64,000 nt of DNA from Alphaproteobacteria bacterium (GCA_020632755.1 JACKEY010000010.1:124001-188000); one strand, 5' to 3'. Shown: positions 24,730 to 33,771, counted from the first letter of the stretch. Notes: a model not told the origin generated them from the sequence alone. Made by a program: numbers and translations.

Positions 24730-25344
24730 ATGGACCCAATCTCTTCCCAGACCCCCGCGTCCGACCCGAGCCGCGTCGATCCGACGGGCGCCGACGACGC
24801 CGAGCGCGCCCGGCTGGCCATGCGCCGCGCGACGCTGCTGGTGGCCGACACGATCGGCGAGATCATGGAGTTCTGGAACTTCAAGCCCAGCATGGGCCAG
24901 GTCTGGACCATCCTGTACCTGTCCCGCAAGCCGCTGGCGGCGTCCGAGATCGCCGAGCGCACGGGCCTGTCGAGCGGGTCGGTGTCCATGACCCTGGCCG
25001 ACCTGCAGCAGTGGGGGGTCGTGCGCCGGGAGTGGGCGCCGGGCGAGCGCCGCAAGCTCTACGCGGCCGAGACCGACGTGATGGCCATGGTCACGCGGGT
25101 CTTCCGAGAGCGCGAGCTGCGCATGATCGGCGACGCCATCCTGCGGCTCGAGGAAGCGCGCCGCATCCTGGACGAAGAGGCGCGCAGCAACAACGCCGAC
25201 GCGATGCTGCAGAGCCGGTTCCTGGCCACGCGGGTCGACAACGTGCTGGCCCTCGCGCGCACGGGCCGGCGGGCCGTCGAGCAGCTCGCCCGCGCCGGAG
25301 CCATCGATCTGGGGCCCATCAAGGAAGCGTTGCGCCGCCGCTGA
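24730..25344 (+). CDS. GbsR/MarR-family transcriptional regulator
   Basis: The 204-residue protein has a central winged-helix domain: MGQVWTILYLSRKPLAASEIAERTGLSSGSVSMTLADLQQWGVVRREWAPGERRKLYAAE. Its helices on both sides, and the pairing of SGSVSMTL with the wing, resemble the GbsR (COG1510) branch of the MarR superfamily. It has a long C-terminal helical region. The gene is divergent from the menaquinone operon, so autoregulation and control of that operon are likely guesses. ATG start; a short leader precedes it. Effector unknown. Confidence 0.82.
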   Translation: MDPISSQTPASDPSRVDPTGADDAERARLAMRRATLLVADTIGEIMEFWNFKPSMGQVWTILYLSRKPLAASEIAERTGLSSGSVSMTLADLQQWGVVRREWAPGERRKLYAAETDVMAMVTRVFRERELRMIGDAILRLEEARRILDEEARSNNADAMLQSRFLATRVDNVLALARTGRRAVEQLARAGAIDLGPIKEALRRR

Positions 25345-25455
25345 CCCGGCAAACGACCCGCACGCCCCGGGGGCCGGGCCGCAGCGGAACAGCGCGCTCT
25401 CGCGGTAGGTTATCTGCCCGCACCTCTGTGTCCCCACCAGCCTCCGAGGCGGCCC

Positions 25456-26253
25456 ATGGCACGCGCCCCGCTCCTGCTCGCAGCCCTCCTGCCCCTGCCG
25501 CTGTTCCTCGCTTGCGGCGAGCCGGCGCGGATCTCCGGCACCGTCACGGACGTCTGGGGCCAGCCGATCGAGGGCGCCACCGTCGCGATGGAAGGCGTCA
25601 CCAAGCAGGTCCAGACGGACGCCGAAGGCGGCTTCTCCTTCGAAGCACCCTCCGCCCCGACCCGCGTGAAGGCCGGCAAGGAAGGCTACATCCAGAACTG
25701 GACCACGGCGCAGCCGCTGCCCGAGGGCGACGAAGACGCCGCCGAGGCGCTGGCGATCTCGCTGTACCCCGAGCCCGATCACACGGGCTTCTACGCCGTC
25801 GGCCTGCGCGAGTACCACGAGCTCCCCGCCCAGATGATCGCCACCCGCGGCACCGAGCTGCGGGCCTACACCGGCCTCGAAGACATCGGCGACGACGAGT
25901 TCCAGACGCAGGCCCCGATGCGGTTCGTGTTCAGCTCGACCCTGCGCCGCGAGCGCATCGCCCAGCTGGACCTGCGCCTGCACAAGCTCGAGTTCATCGA
26001 CAACGTCGAGATCCCCGGCGTGCTCGGTGACGCCCGGGCCGAGGTCGAGCTGTGGATCGCCGACGGCGCCGAGATCCCCTACGACCTCGAGGGCCTGCCC
26101 AGTCGCGACGACTTCCTGATCACGCCGCGCAGCAAGCTCAAGAAGGGCGTCTACGCCTTCCACACCCAGGGCGCGCTCTCCAGTGCCGACTACGAAGCGC
26201 TGGACAAGATCCCCAAGGAACTGCGCAAGGCCTACGTGTTCGAGGTGCCCTGA
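25456..26253 (+). CDS. Lipoprotein with carboxypeptidase-regulatory-like domain
   Basis: The 265-residue protein starts with a lipoprotein signal (PLPLFLAC, Cys about residue 21). Residues 27-75 form a carboxypeptidase-regulatory-like/transthyretin-type fold: ISGTVTDVWGQPIEGATVAMEGVTKQVQTDAEGGFSF. The rest contains no family I recognise, but alternates strands and charged turns and ends in a stretch rich in Lys and Tyr. Start: ATG 25456 with a CCTCCGAGGCGGCC leader lacking a clean GGAG. The gene ends by overlapping the convergent ruvX by 22 nt. Function unknown. Confidence 0.8.
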   Translation: MARAPLLLAALLPLPLFLACGEPARISGTVTDVWGQPIEGATVAMEGVTKQVQTDAEGGFSFEAPSAPTRVKAGKEGYIQNWTTAQPLPEGDEDAAEALAISLYPEPDHTGFYAVGLREYHELPAQMIATRGTELRAYTGLEDIGDDEFQTQAPMRFVFSSTLRRERIAQLDLRLHKLEFIDNVEIPGVLGDARAEVELWIADGAEIPYDLEGLPSRDDFLITPRSKLKKGVYAFHTQGALSSADYEALDKIPKELRKAYVFEVP

Positions 26254-26669
26254 GCGGCGCGGCGCGCAGCCAGCCAGTCCTCCAGGATGACGGCGGCGGC
26301 GGCCTGATCGATGATCGCACGCTGGGCCCGGCTGTCGTGGCCGGCGGCCCGCAGGCGCTCGGTGGCTTCGACGGTCGAGAAGCGCTCGTCCTGGTAGTGC
26401 ACGGGGAGCCCGGTGCGCTCTGCGACCGCCTCGCCGACCTGGCGGGCGAGCCGCGCGCTGCGACCCTCGGCGCCGTCGAGCTCGTAGGGCATGCCGACGA
26501 CGACCGCGACGGCGGTGTGCTGGCGGCAGAGCTCCTCGACGCGGGCGCTGTCGGTCTTCACGCCCTTGCGCGCCAGGGTGCACAAGGGGGACACGAAGCC
26601 GACGGCGTCGTCGCAGCGGGCGACGCCGATGGTCTTGGTGCCGACGTCCAGGGCGAGCAGGGTGGCCAT
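26232..26669 (-). CDS. ruvX: RuvX/YqgF-family nuclease
   Basis: The 145-residue protein has the YqgF pattern: LLALDVGTKTIGVARCDDAVGFVSPL at the start, VVVGMPYELDGAEGRSARLARQVGEAV, YQDERFSTVEATERL, and RAIIDQAAAAVILEDWL. The Asp of LALDVG, Glu of DERFS and Asp of IDQAAA are the conserved acidic active-site residues of this RNase H-like family (Holliday-junction resolvase or pre-16S rRNA nuclease). ATG start; divergent from cinA, and overlapping the lipoprotein gene at its 3' end. Confidence 0.94.
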   Translation of the reverse strand: MATLLALDVGTKTIGVARCDDAVGFVSPLCTLARKGVKTDSARVEELCRQHTAVAVVVGMPYELDGAEGRSARLARQVGEAVAERTGLPVHYQDERFSTVEATERLRAAGHDSRAQRAIIDQAAAAVILEDWLAARRAAQGTSNT

Positions 26670-26743
26670 GGGCGGCCCGTAGCGGTCGGCGCGGGCGCCG
26701 GCCAGCGGGCAGCGGTAGAACGACCTCCTCCCCGGAGTGCAGC

Positions 26744-27991
26744 GTGTCCCCTCCCCCTCGCGGCACCGAAGCCGTCCTCCTCGCCCAGGGCAACGAGCTC
26801 ACCACCGGCCTGACCCTCGACACGAACAGCCACTGGCTGTGCGGTCGGCTGTGGGAGATCGGGATCGACGTGCGCCGCATCGTCACCGTCCCCGACCGCC
26901 ACGAGGACCTGGTGGCCGTGCTGTCCGAAGCCCAGCACCTCGCCCCCATCCTGATCAGCACCGGCGGGCTGGGTCCCACGCGGGACGACCTGACCGCCCA
27001 GGCCGTCGCCGACGCCTTCGGGCGGCCGCTGGCCCTGGACGACCGCGCGCTCGCCCAGGTCGAGGCGCGGTTCGCCGCGATGGGTCGGCCGATGGCGGCC
27101 GTGAACCGCAAGCAGGCCCTGCTGCCGCAGGGTGCGGACGTGCTGGAGAACCGCTGGGGAACAGCGCCCGGCTTCGCCGTCGACACGCCGGCGGGCGCCC
27201 GGGTCTACTGCCTGCCCGGTGTGCCCTGGGAGATGAAGCCGATGATCGACGCCCACGTCGTGCCCGACGTGCTGGCCCGCCACGCCATCGCCGCCCCGGA
27301 GACCCGCACGGTGCGGGTGCTCGGAGTGCCCGAGAGCGTGCTCGAAGAGACCGTGACCGGCATCGAGCTGCCCGGCCTGGAGATCGGCTTCCGCGCCATG
27401 GCCCCCGAGGTCCACGTGAAGCTGCGCTTCGACCCCGGCGTGCCCGCCGACGACCGGGCTCGCGCGGTCGACGAGGTCCGTCGCCGCGTCGGCTGGCGGG
27501 CCTTCGGCGTCGACTGCGGCGACCTGGCCGAGGTCGCCGGGGCCGTGCTGGCCGCGAGGGGCGACACCCTGGCGCTGGCCGAGAGCTGCACGGCGGGCCG
27601 CCTGGCGGCGTGGATCGCCAGCGTGCCGGGAGCGAGCGCCTACCTGCTCGAGGGCTCCGTGGTCTACAGCAACGACGCCAAGGTCCGGACCGCAGGCGTC
27701 GACCGTGCCACCCTCGATGCCCACGGCGCCGTCAGCGAGCCCGTCGCCCGCCAGCTGGCCGCGGGCATCCGCGCCCGTGCCGGGAGCACCTGGGGGCTCG
27801 GCATCACCGGCATCGCGGGGCCCGGCGGCGGCACCCCCGACAAGCCCGTCGGCACCGTGCACATCGCCCTGTCGGGCCCCGGCGTGGAAGACCACCGCAG
27901 GCTGCAGCTGCCCGGCGATCGCGAGCGGGTGCAGCGCTACGCGGCGGCGGGCGCGCTGGCCCTGCTGTGGCGGCGGCTGCAGGGCGGCTGA
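26744..27991 (+). CDS. cinA: CinA-like protein: molybdopterin-binding domain plus NMN deamidase
   Basis: The 415-residue protein has the two CinA domains. The N-terminal half is MoCF-like (LAQGNELTTGLTLDTNSHWLCGRLWEIGIDV, LISTGGLGPTRDDLTAQAVADA, CLPGVPWEM). The C-terminal half is PncC-type NMN deamidase: LALAESCTAGRLAAWIASVPGASAYLLEGSVVYSNDAK and WGLGITGIAGPGGGTPDKPVGTVHIAL. Likely roles are ADP-ribose/NMN salvage. GTG 26744 is preceded by CCCGGAG seven nt upstream. The TAGAAC at 26715 is a weak candidate -10. It is convergent with the barrel protein gene, with a strong hairpin between them. Confidence 0.93.
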   Translation: MSPPPRGTEAVLLAQGNELTTGLTLDTNSHWLCGRLWEIGIDVRRIVTVPDRHEDLVAVLSEAQHLAPILISTGGLGPTRDDLTAQAVADAFGRPLALDDRALAQVEARFAAMGRPMAAVNRKQALLPQGADVLENRWGTAPGFAVDTPAGARVYCLPGVPWEMKPMIDAHVVPDVLARHAIAAPETRTVRVLGVPESVLEETVTGIELPGLEIGFRAMAPEVHVKLRFDPGVPADDRARAVDEVRRRVGWRAFGVDCGDLAEVAGAVLAARGDTLALAESCTAGRLAAWIASVPGASAYLLEGSVVYSNDAKVRTAGVDRATLDAHGAVSEPVARQLAAGIRARAGSTWGLGITGIAGPGGGTPDKPVGTVHIALSGPGVEDHRRLQLPGDRERVQRYAAAGALALLWRRLQGG

Positions 27992-28006
27992 GCCCGAGAC
28001 GCGAGC

Positions 28007-28052
28007 GCCCCCCGCGGGCACGGCCGAGGACTCGGCGCACCGCGCGGGGGGC
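28007..28052. terminator. Bidirectional hairpin terminator between cinA and the barrel gene
   Basis: GCCCCCCGCG (28007-28016) and CGCGGGGGGC (28043-28052) form a perfect 10-bp stem, whose loop has a second stem, GCCGAG/CTCGGC (28023-28036). It lies between two convergent genes. No T run follows, as is usual in very GC-rich genomes, so efficiency is unknown. Confidence 0.65.
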
Positions 28053-28066
28053 AGGGAGAAGCGGTC

Positions 28067-29572
28067 TCAGAAGTGGAAGTTGAGGCCCATGTTGCCCTGG
28101 AAGGCGGCCGGCACGGCCACGTCCTCGGGCTGGACGTCGACGTAGCCGATGTAGCGCCCGTCGAAGTTCAGGCTCATCTTCTTGCCGATGGCGAACTCGA
28201 TGCCCAGGCCCGCGTGGGGGCCGAACAGGGCGTCGTTGGCCTGGTACTCCTGGGGGCCCGCGCGGTTGGCGTAGCTGTCGTCCGCCGCGCGGGGGGTCAT
28301 GGTCACGCCCAGCAGGGCGTAGGGGCTGACCCGGGTCCAGGGGAAGGCGAACAGCTCGACGCTGGCGGACAGCGGGTCCTGGGCGCGCTCGGCGTGTTCG
28401 TCCCAGCTGTCGCTGTGGTGCAGCCAGGCCATCTCGAGGGCGACGGCCTCGTGGGGGCGGTACCGCAGGGCGACGCCCATGCCCAGGTCACCGTAGGAGC
28501 CGCCGTTCTGGTAGCCGCTCATGTAGCTGCCGCTGCGCAGGCCGACCGAGAAGCTGTTGTTGCGGTCGACGGCACGCTGGGGCTTGGTGGCGCCCTTCAC
28601 GCGCTGGCCGCTGTTGTCGACGACCACGACCCGGTGGGTGGCGGGGGGCGGGTTGTAGTAGAAGACGCCCGCGCCCCAGTAGCGGGGGCTGTACCGCGGC
28701 ACACCGTGCAGGTGGTAGCGGTGGTAGCTGACGGCCCAGCGGGGGGGCACGCCGGCGCGGTGGTGCACGACGTGGCGCGGAGCCGGGCGGTGGGGCTTGG
28801 CCGAGGCGCCCGGACGGGCGTGGCCGGCGGAGCTCGGCCGACCCTGGTGCGCCTGGACCTTGTTGGCGGCCTGGGGCCCGACATGGGCACGCTGGGCGTG
28901 GCTGCCGGAGCTGGCGCGCTGGGCGGCGCTGCCGTGGCTGTCCCGCGAGCCCGAGGGGTGCTGGGCGGAGGAGGAGCTGCGCGACTGCTGGGCCGAGCTC
29001 GGGCGGTTCAGCGCGGCGGCGTTGCCCGGGCGGGCGGCGCTGCTCGACGGACGGGCGGCGCTGCTCGACGGACGGGCGGCGCTGCTGCTCGACGGGCGGG
29101 TGGCCGAGGAGGAGGACCGGCTGGCCGAGGCGGGCGCGGCGCGGTTCGCGCTCTGCGCGGGGGCAGCACGACCGGCCGTGTTGGAGGGGTGGGCCGCCTG
29201 GACCCGATCGGCGCCGGGCCGCTGGGTCATGGGACGGGCCAGGGGCGGACCGCCGGTGCGGCCGGCCGGGGCGCCGCTGCGGGACGCGCTGGGGCCGCCG
29301 CTGCGGGCGCCACCGCCCTGGGCCGCGGCCTTGCCGGTGGAGGGGCCGCCACCGGACCGGGCCGACGACGCCTTGCCGCCGCCCTTGCCGCCGCGACGGG
29401 CAGCGCGCTCGGCGTCGGCGCCGGGCGCCACCGCGGCGGAGGCGTCGAGGTCACCGGCATCGGCGCTCGCGACGGCGGCGTCGAGGCCGTCGACCGACGG
29501 AGCGGCCAGGGCGGGCAGGCCGACCATGGCGAGAAGGGCGGAAGCGGCGGCGGGGAGGAGCGTGCGGGTCAT
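28067..29572 (-). CDS. Outer-membrane barrel protein with Ser/Ala/Arg-rich N-terminal region
   Basis: The 501-residue product has a signal peptide (LLAMVGLPALAAPS), then about 250 residues of low-complexity Ser/Ala/Pro/Arg, including repeats of ARPSSSA. From about residue 335 it becomes a beta-barrel domain: SFSVGLRSGSYMSG, LGMGVALRYRPHEAVALEMAWLHHS, VSPYALLGVTMTP, GLGIEFAIGKKMSLNFDGRYIGYVDV, ending MGLNFHF with a terminal Phe typical of outer-membrane barrels. No function is predictable. ATG start with no clear Shine-Dalgarno. Lowercase codon repeats at 29034-29099 indicate replication slippage. Convergent with cinA. Confidence 0.82.
   Translation of the reverse strand: MTRTLLPAAASALLAMVGLPALAAPSVDGLDAAVASADAGDLDASAAVAPGADAERAARRGGKGGGKASSARSGGGPSTGKAAAQGGGARSGGPSASRSGAPAGRTGGPPLARPMTQRPGADRVQAAHPSNTAGRAAPAQSANRAAPASASRSSSSATRPSSSSAARPSSSAARPSSSAARPGNAAALNRPSSAQQSRSSSSAQHPSGSRDSHGSAAQRASSGSHAQRAHVGPQAANKVQAHQGRPSSAGHARPGASAKPHRPAPRHVVHHRAGVPPRWAVSYHRYHLHGVPRYSPRYWGAGVFYYNPPPATHRVVVVDNSGQRVKGATKPQRAVDRNNSFSVGLRSGSYMSGYQNGGSYGDLGMGVALRYRPHEAVALEMAWLHHSDSWDEHAERAQDPLSASVELFAFPWTRVSPYALLGVTMTPRAADDSYANRAGPQEYQANDALFGPHAGLGIEFAIGKKMSLNFDGRYIGYVDVQPEDVAVPAAFQGNMGLNFHF
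29034..29099 (-). repeat. Tandem 21-bp repeats coding ARPSSSA
   Basis: Three adjacent units (29034-29054, 29055-29075 identical; 29076-29099 with one extra codon) sit inside the barrel gene. Units remain in frame, so copy number could vary without breaking the reading frame. Confidence 0.85.
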
Positions 29573-29665
29573 GGGACCTCCGTCCGGGGGAGAGGTGGCA
29601 GCCGGCCAGCGGACTGCTCACGGTGCGCCCTCTCGACGGAGACCCCCGCGGGTCCATTCGGAACA

Positions 29666-29677
29666 AAGATCGATCTT
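29666..29677. promoter_or_regulatory. 12-bp palindrome upstream of barrel gene
   Basis: AAGATCGATCTT is a perfect palindrome in an unusually AT-rich spot, 94 nt upstream of the barrel gene start and within the 242-nt gap to the DUF4340 gene, where I see no coding sequence. It may be an operator for the barrel gene; short enough to be chance. Confidence 0.3.
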
Positions 29678-29814
29678 CGCCCACGATCCGCACACGCTCG
29701 GGATCCTCACGATGCCCTGCGGCGACGGGGCCGCCGTTGATCAGCGGCCGTGCCGCGGGTCGGGGGGGCGGGTCGGGCCCCGGGGCAGCCGCCGGATCGC
29801 TGCCGAGAGGGCGC

Positions 29815-31182
29815 TCAGCCGCGCCCGAAGGCCGCCCGGATGCGCTGCACGGTGCTGGCCCGCAGCAGCAGGATCTCTCGCTGGCCCTGCACCCGGACGA
29901 AGTACGACGGCTGGCCGCGCGGATCGGTCGTGGCGGCGCCGATCGACAGCACGAGCTCGCTCCCGTCGACCAGGAACACGCGCACGACCGACGCCGGCTG
30001 GCCGAGGCCGGCCGCGGAGGCGTCGACGCCCTCGGCCACGAAGTCGCCGCGCAGCTGGGACAGGGCCCGCGCAACGAGCGCGAGCGCGCCGACGTCCAGG
30101 GCCGCGTTGGCGGGCTGCACCACCTGCCAGCTGCCGCCGGAGACCTGGCGGACGCGCCAGGAAGCACCGGCTTCATCCAGGCCCAGCGCGTCGATGTCCT
30201 GGACGTCGAAGCCCATCAGCGTCTTGTCCCGCAGGTCGTCGCGACCGGCGAACAGCGGCGCGAGCGCGTCGGGCACGACCCGGTACACCGCGTCGCCCGT
30301 GTCGCTGCGCACGAAGGCGGCCTGCCGGCTGAGCCGGCTGCCCACCGTCAGCGTGCGCCGGGACCCGTCGGCCAGGGTGAAGGTCGCCACCGCCGCGGGC
30401 GCGTCGAGACCGCCCCCGACCGAAGCGTCGAGCACTTCTTCCGCCCGCAGGGCGCCGAGGCGCTCGACCACCACGTCGAGCATCGCGTCGTCCACCAGCC
30501 AGGGCGCCGGCGGATCCAGCGTCCACTGCCCCGGCGTGCCGTCCGCTCCTGGTTCCCGCCGGATGGTCCAGTCGTCACCGCCGCCCTCGGCGTGCACGGT
30601 GAGCTCGACCACGTCGTCGCCCGCGAAGCCCAGCGGCACGCGGTCCCGCCACTGGCCCGGCTGGACCGGGTACCGCTCGGCGCCGCCGACCTGGGCCCGG
30701 TAGACCGTCTCGTCCCCCGAGGGCCGGACGAAGTTGCTGCCGCCTGGCGCCGGCCCGCCGACGGTCAGCGAGATGACCGGGTCGCCGCCGTCCTGCCACA
30801 GCTCGACGACGATGCCCTTGCCGGCGTCCAGGCCGTAGTCGGACTCGTTGCCCTGGTCGATGCGCACGTCCATGGTGACCGGCGCGTCGAAGGCGTCGAG
30901 CAGCCCCCGCACCATGCGGGCGTCGGCCGGCGCCTGGACCGGCGCCGTGAGCCGCCAGCCTCGGCCCTCGGCCAGGGCTTCCGGGGTGGCGTCGGGAGCG
31001 GGCTCGAGCACCAGCTTGTCGATGGCGTTGCTCAGCTCGATGCGCTGCAGCTGATCGCCGGTCACGGCCGGCAGTCGCGGCAGGGTCCCGCCATCGCCGG
31101 GGGCCAGCCGCCCGACGGCCAGCGCCACCAGGAGCAGGGCGGCCAGGGCAGCCAGGGCCAGCGTCTTCTGCGTCGGCTTCAT
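29815..31182 (-). CDS. DUF4340-type protein of a GldFG-like operon
   Basis: The 455-residue protein starts with an N-terminal membrane anchor (TLALAALAALLLVALAVGRL) and continues with repeated, strand-rich units such as GRGWRLTAP, WTIRREPGADG and GRDDLRDKTLMGFDVQDIDAL, the pattern of DUF4340 proteins that follow GldG-like genes. The ATG at 31182 overlaps the stop of the GldG-like gene (ATGA). It is the last gene of three; DUF4340 proteins probably act in the periplasm with the ABC-type complex, but their function is not established. Confidence 0.82.
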   Translation of the reverse strand: MKPTQKTLALAALAALLLVALAVGRLAPGDGGTLPRLPAVTGDQLQRIELSNAIDKLVLEPAPDATPEALAEGRGWRLTAPVQAPADARMVRGLLDAFDAPVTMDVRIDQGNESDYGLDAGKGIVVELWQDGGDPVISLTVGGPAPGGSNFVRPSGDETVYRAQVGGAERYPVQPGQWRDRVPLGFAGDDVVELTVHAEGGGDDWTIRREPGADGTPGQWTLDPPAPWLVDDAMLDVVVERLGALRAEEVLDASVGGGLDAPAAVATFTLADGSRRTLTVGSRLSRQAAFVRSDTGDAVYRVVPDALAPLFAGRDDLRDKTLMGFDVQDIDALGLDEAGASWRVRQVSGGSWQVVQPANAALDVGALALVARALSQLRGDFVAEGVDASAAGLGQPASVVRVFLVDGSELVLSIGAATTDPRGQPSYFVRVQGQREILLLRASTVQRIRAAFGRG

Positions 31183-32801
31183 GCGGCCTTCCCGCCGGCG
31201 GGCCCGACGTAGCCGCCGGATCGGCGCCGCAGGGCCCAGCGCGAGAGCCCGAAGACGAGCAGGAGCACCGGTCCGACCAGCAGGTTGACGAGCTTGAGCT
31301 GCGAGGCCCGGGCCGGCTCGATCGGGTCGAGGGGGGGCAGGTCGAGGGACTTGCTGCGGATGGCGATCAGCTGTTCGTCCGCCACCATCCAGTCGACCAG
31401 GTTCAGCAGGAAGTCCTGTTCGTTGATGACGAAGTCCGCCGAGCCCGCGACGACGAGACGCGCCGCGGGGCCCTGGGCGAGCGGGGCCGGCTCGACCGGG
31501 TCTTCCTGGGTCGGGGAGAGGGTCGGGTCCGCAGGGGGAGGGTCGCCGGTGAAGAAGCTGCGCTGCGGGCCGGTGACCGACACCAGCACCGGGAAGGAGC
31601 CGGTCTCTTCGCTGGACAGGCGGGCCTGGAGCGCTTCCGGCGCGAGCGTGCGCAGACCCTGCAGCCGCCCCGAGTCCGGATGGGTGGCCGCGAGCACCGT
31701 CACGGACAGCTCCGGCGGCAGCTGTTCTTCGTCCACGGCGAGCGAAGACGCGAACGGGAACAGCATGCTGTCCAGGTCCTTGACCACCAGGTTGTCGCGG
31801 TCGAGCTCGGTCGCGCGGGGGATGACCGGCGAGTCCACCGGCACCCGCACGACGTTGCGGCCCTGGCGCACGGGCAGCTCGAGCTTGCCGTTGCGCTGCC
31901 GGTCGATGAGCACGTCGCGGTGGACGGTCACGCCGTAGTGGCCGAGCAGGCCTTCCATGCCGTGGAACACGCGCACCGGGCGCATCGCCGCGATGTCCGG
32001 CTTCATGTTGGCCAGGAAGACGGCCAGCGACCCGCCGCGCATCACGTACTGATCGAGCTGGTACAGGGACCGCTGCGACAAGGGCTGCTGCGGACCGACG
32101 ACCAGCAGGGCGTCGACGTCGTCGGGGACCCCACCCGGCCCGCCCAGGGGCACGACCCGCAGGTCGTGGTTCTCGACCAGCTTGTCGCGCAGCCGGGCCA
32201 GGGGCCCCGACTCGGCGGTGATCGGGGGCTCGCCGGCGCCGACGACCCACCCGACGACCCGGCGCTCTTCTTCCATCACCAGGGCGCGCACGGCCCGGGC
32301 CAGGTCGTACTCCAGCGTGTCGGTCTGCAGGATCGCCGGCAGGACCTGCTGCCGATCGCCGTAGACCAGCGCCACACCCATGTAGACGCGGCGCTTCTCG
32401 CTGAGGGTCGCGCTGTCGAAGCGGTACTGGACCGGGGTGATGCCGAAGCGCCGGGCTTCTTCTTCGAGGGCCTGGACGCCGGTGGGGTCGGTGACCTGGA
32501 CGTCCATCCGGCCGCCGCTGTAGGCGGCCAGGTCCTCGAGCTTGTCCACCACGGTCTGTTCGTAGGTGTTGTACGGCGCCTGCAGCCCGCCGGTGAAGTA
32601 CACCTTCGCGACCAGCGGCTTGTCGACGCGCGACATCAGCTGGCGGGTCGTCGGCGACAGGCTGTAGAGCTTGTCCCCGGTGAGATCGAGCCGCCCGAAC
32701 CAGCCCAGGGCCAGGACGTTGGCCAGCGCGACGATCACCACCACCAGGCCGAGCTGGGCCCAGGCATTCGCCAGCAGGTTGCGGCGCGGATCGAGGGCCA
32801 T
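31179..32801 (-). CDS. GldG-like ABC-associated protein
   Basis: The 540-residue protein has an N-terminal membrane helix (LGLVVVIVALANVLAL), a large extracytoplasmic region with DKLYSLSPTTRQLMSRVDKPLVAKVYFTGG, LPAILQTDTLEYDLARAVRAL and PLARLRDKLVENHDLRVVPL, typical of GldG/ABC_transp_aux proteins, and a second membrane helix near the C-terminus (LLVGPVLLLVFGLSRWALRRR). GldG proteins partner GldF permeases and GldA ATPases; in Bacteroidetes they are linked to gliding motility, but homologues are widespread. The ATG at 32801 shares one base with the stop of the permease gene. Confidence 0.85.
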   Translation of the reverse strand: MALDPRRNLLANAWAQLGLVVVIVALANVLALGWFGRLDLTGDKLYSLSPTTRQLMSRVDKPLVAKVYFTGGLQAPYNTYEQTVVDKLEDLAAYSGGRMDVQVTDPTGVQALEEEARRFGITPVQYRFDSATLSEKRRVYMGVALVYGDRQQVLPAILQTDTLEYDLARAVRALVMEEERRVVGWVVGAGEPPITAESGPLARLRDKLVENHDLRVVPLGGPGGVPDDVDALLVVGPQQPLSQRSLYQLDQYVMRGGSLAVFLANMKPDIAAMRPVRVFHGMEGLLGHYGVTVHRDVLIDRQRNGKLELPVRQGRNVVRVPVDSPVIPRATELDRDNLVVKDLDSMLFPFASSLAVDEEQLPPELSVTVLAATHPDSGRLQGLRTLAPEALQARLSSEETGSFPVLVSVTGPQRSFFTGDPPPADPTLSPTQEDPVEPAPLAQGPAARLVVAGSADFVINEQDFLLNLVDWMVADEQLIAIRSKSLDLPPLDPIEPARASQLKLVNLLVGPVLLLVFGLSRWALRRRSGGYVGPAGGKAA

Positions 32802-33559
32802 CAGGACAGCCGCCGGTGCTCGAGGGCGAACACCGCGAGGTGCAGGAACAGGCCGACGATGCTGCCGAAGTACACCAGGCTGCGGGTGTCGACGATGCCG
32901 CGGGCGAGGTCTTCGACGTGGGTCTGGAAGGACAGGTGCTGCACGACCGTGAGCGCGCCGGCGGGCACCTGCTGCAGGGCGAAGCCCGTCGCGTAGGGCA
33001 CCACACAGAGCAGCAGCGCCACGAGGAAGGCGACGATCTGGTTGCGCGTGAAGGCGCTGGCCGCGGTGCCGATGGCGCAGAAGGCGGCGCCGAGCAGGAA
33101 CAGGCCCAGGTAGCCGCCCAGGACCGGTCCCCAGTCCAGGTCGGACAGCGACGCCAGGGTCAGCGGGTAGGTCACCGTCAGCGCGAGGGCCACGGTCATC
33201 AGCGAGAGCGCCGCCAGGTACTTGCCGAGCACCATCTGGGCTTCGTCGACCGGCATGGTGACCAGCAGCTCGAGCGACCCGGTGCGCTTCTCTTCCGCGA
33301 ACAGCCGCATGGTCACGGCCGGGATGAGCAGCAGGTAGAAGACGGCGGACCAGAAGAACACGGTCCGCATGGTCGCCACACCGGCGGCCAGCACATCGTT
33401 GAAGTACAGCGAGAAGCCGCCCACCAGGAACAGGAAGGCCGGCACCACGATGTAGGCCAGCGGGCTGTCGAAGTAGCTCGCGAGCTCGCGGCGGTAGATG
33501 GCGAAGACGGCGCGCAGACGGGGCTCCAGGCCGGCGGGGACCACCGGGGGAGCAGGCAA
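32801..33559 (-). CDS. GldF-like ABC transporter permease
   Basis: The 252-residue protein has six hydrophobic segments and the family sequence FAIYRRELASYFDSPLAYIVVPAFLFLVGGFSLYF, MRLFAEEKRTGSLELLVTMPVDEAQMVLGKYLAALS, typical of ABC-2/GldF permeases. The start is uncertain: TTG 33559 (used; GGGGGGA lies ten nt upstream) or GTG 33544. No ABC ATPase gene is visible on either side: the 212-nt gap upstream to the lipoprotein gene at 33772 (divergent) shows no coding sequence I can support. The ATPase is presumably encoded elsewhere. Confidence 0.88.
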   Translation of the reverse strand: MPAPPVVPAGLEPRLRAVFAIYRRELASYFDSPLAYIVVPAFLFLVGGFSLYFNDVLAAGVATMRTVFFWSAVFYLLLIPAVTMRLFAEEKRTGSLELLVTMPVDEAQMVLGKYLAALSLMTVALALTVTYPLTLASLSDLDWGPVLGGYLGLFLLGAAFCAIGTAASAFTRNQIVAFLVALLLCVVPYATGFALQQVPAGALTVVQHLSFQTHVEDLARGIVDTRSLVYFGSIVGLFLHLAVFALEHRRLS

Positions 33560-33771
33560 GTAGCCGATGTCCCCCCGGCGGCAAGCGTTGCGAGCGGACG
33601 GAATCTGTCCGGTCCCCGTCAGGCCTCGCTCACGTCCACCGCCGGGAGGCTACGAGGCGGCCCGCCGCGGCGGCCAGGGCGTCGGACGGGGGCGGCGCCT
33701 CCTCCAGCACGCTGACAGCCGCGCCTTCCGGTGGCATGTTCCCTCCTCGCCGCCTCCCCCCTGGGACGTCC

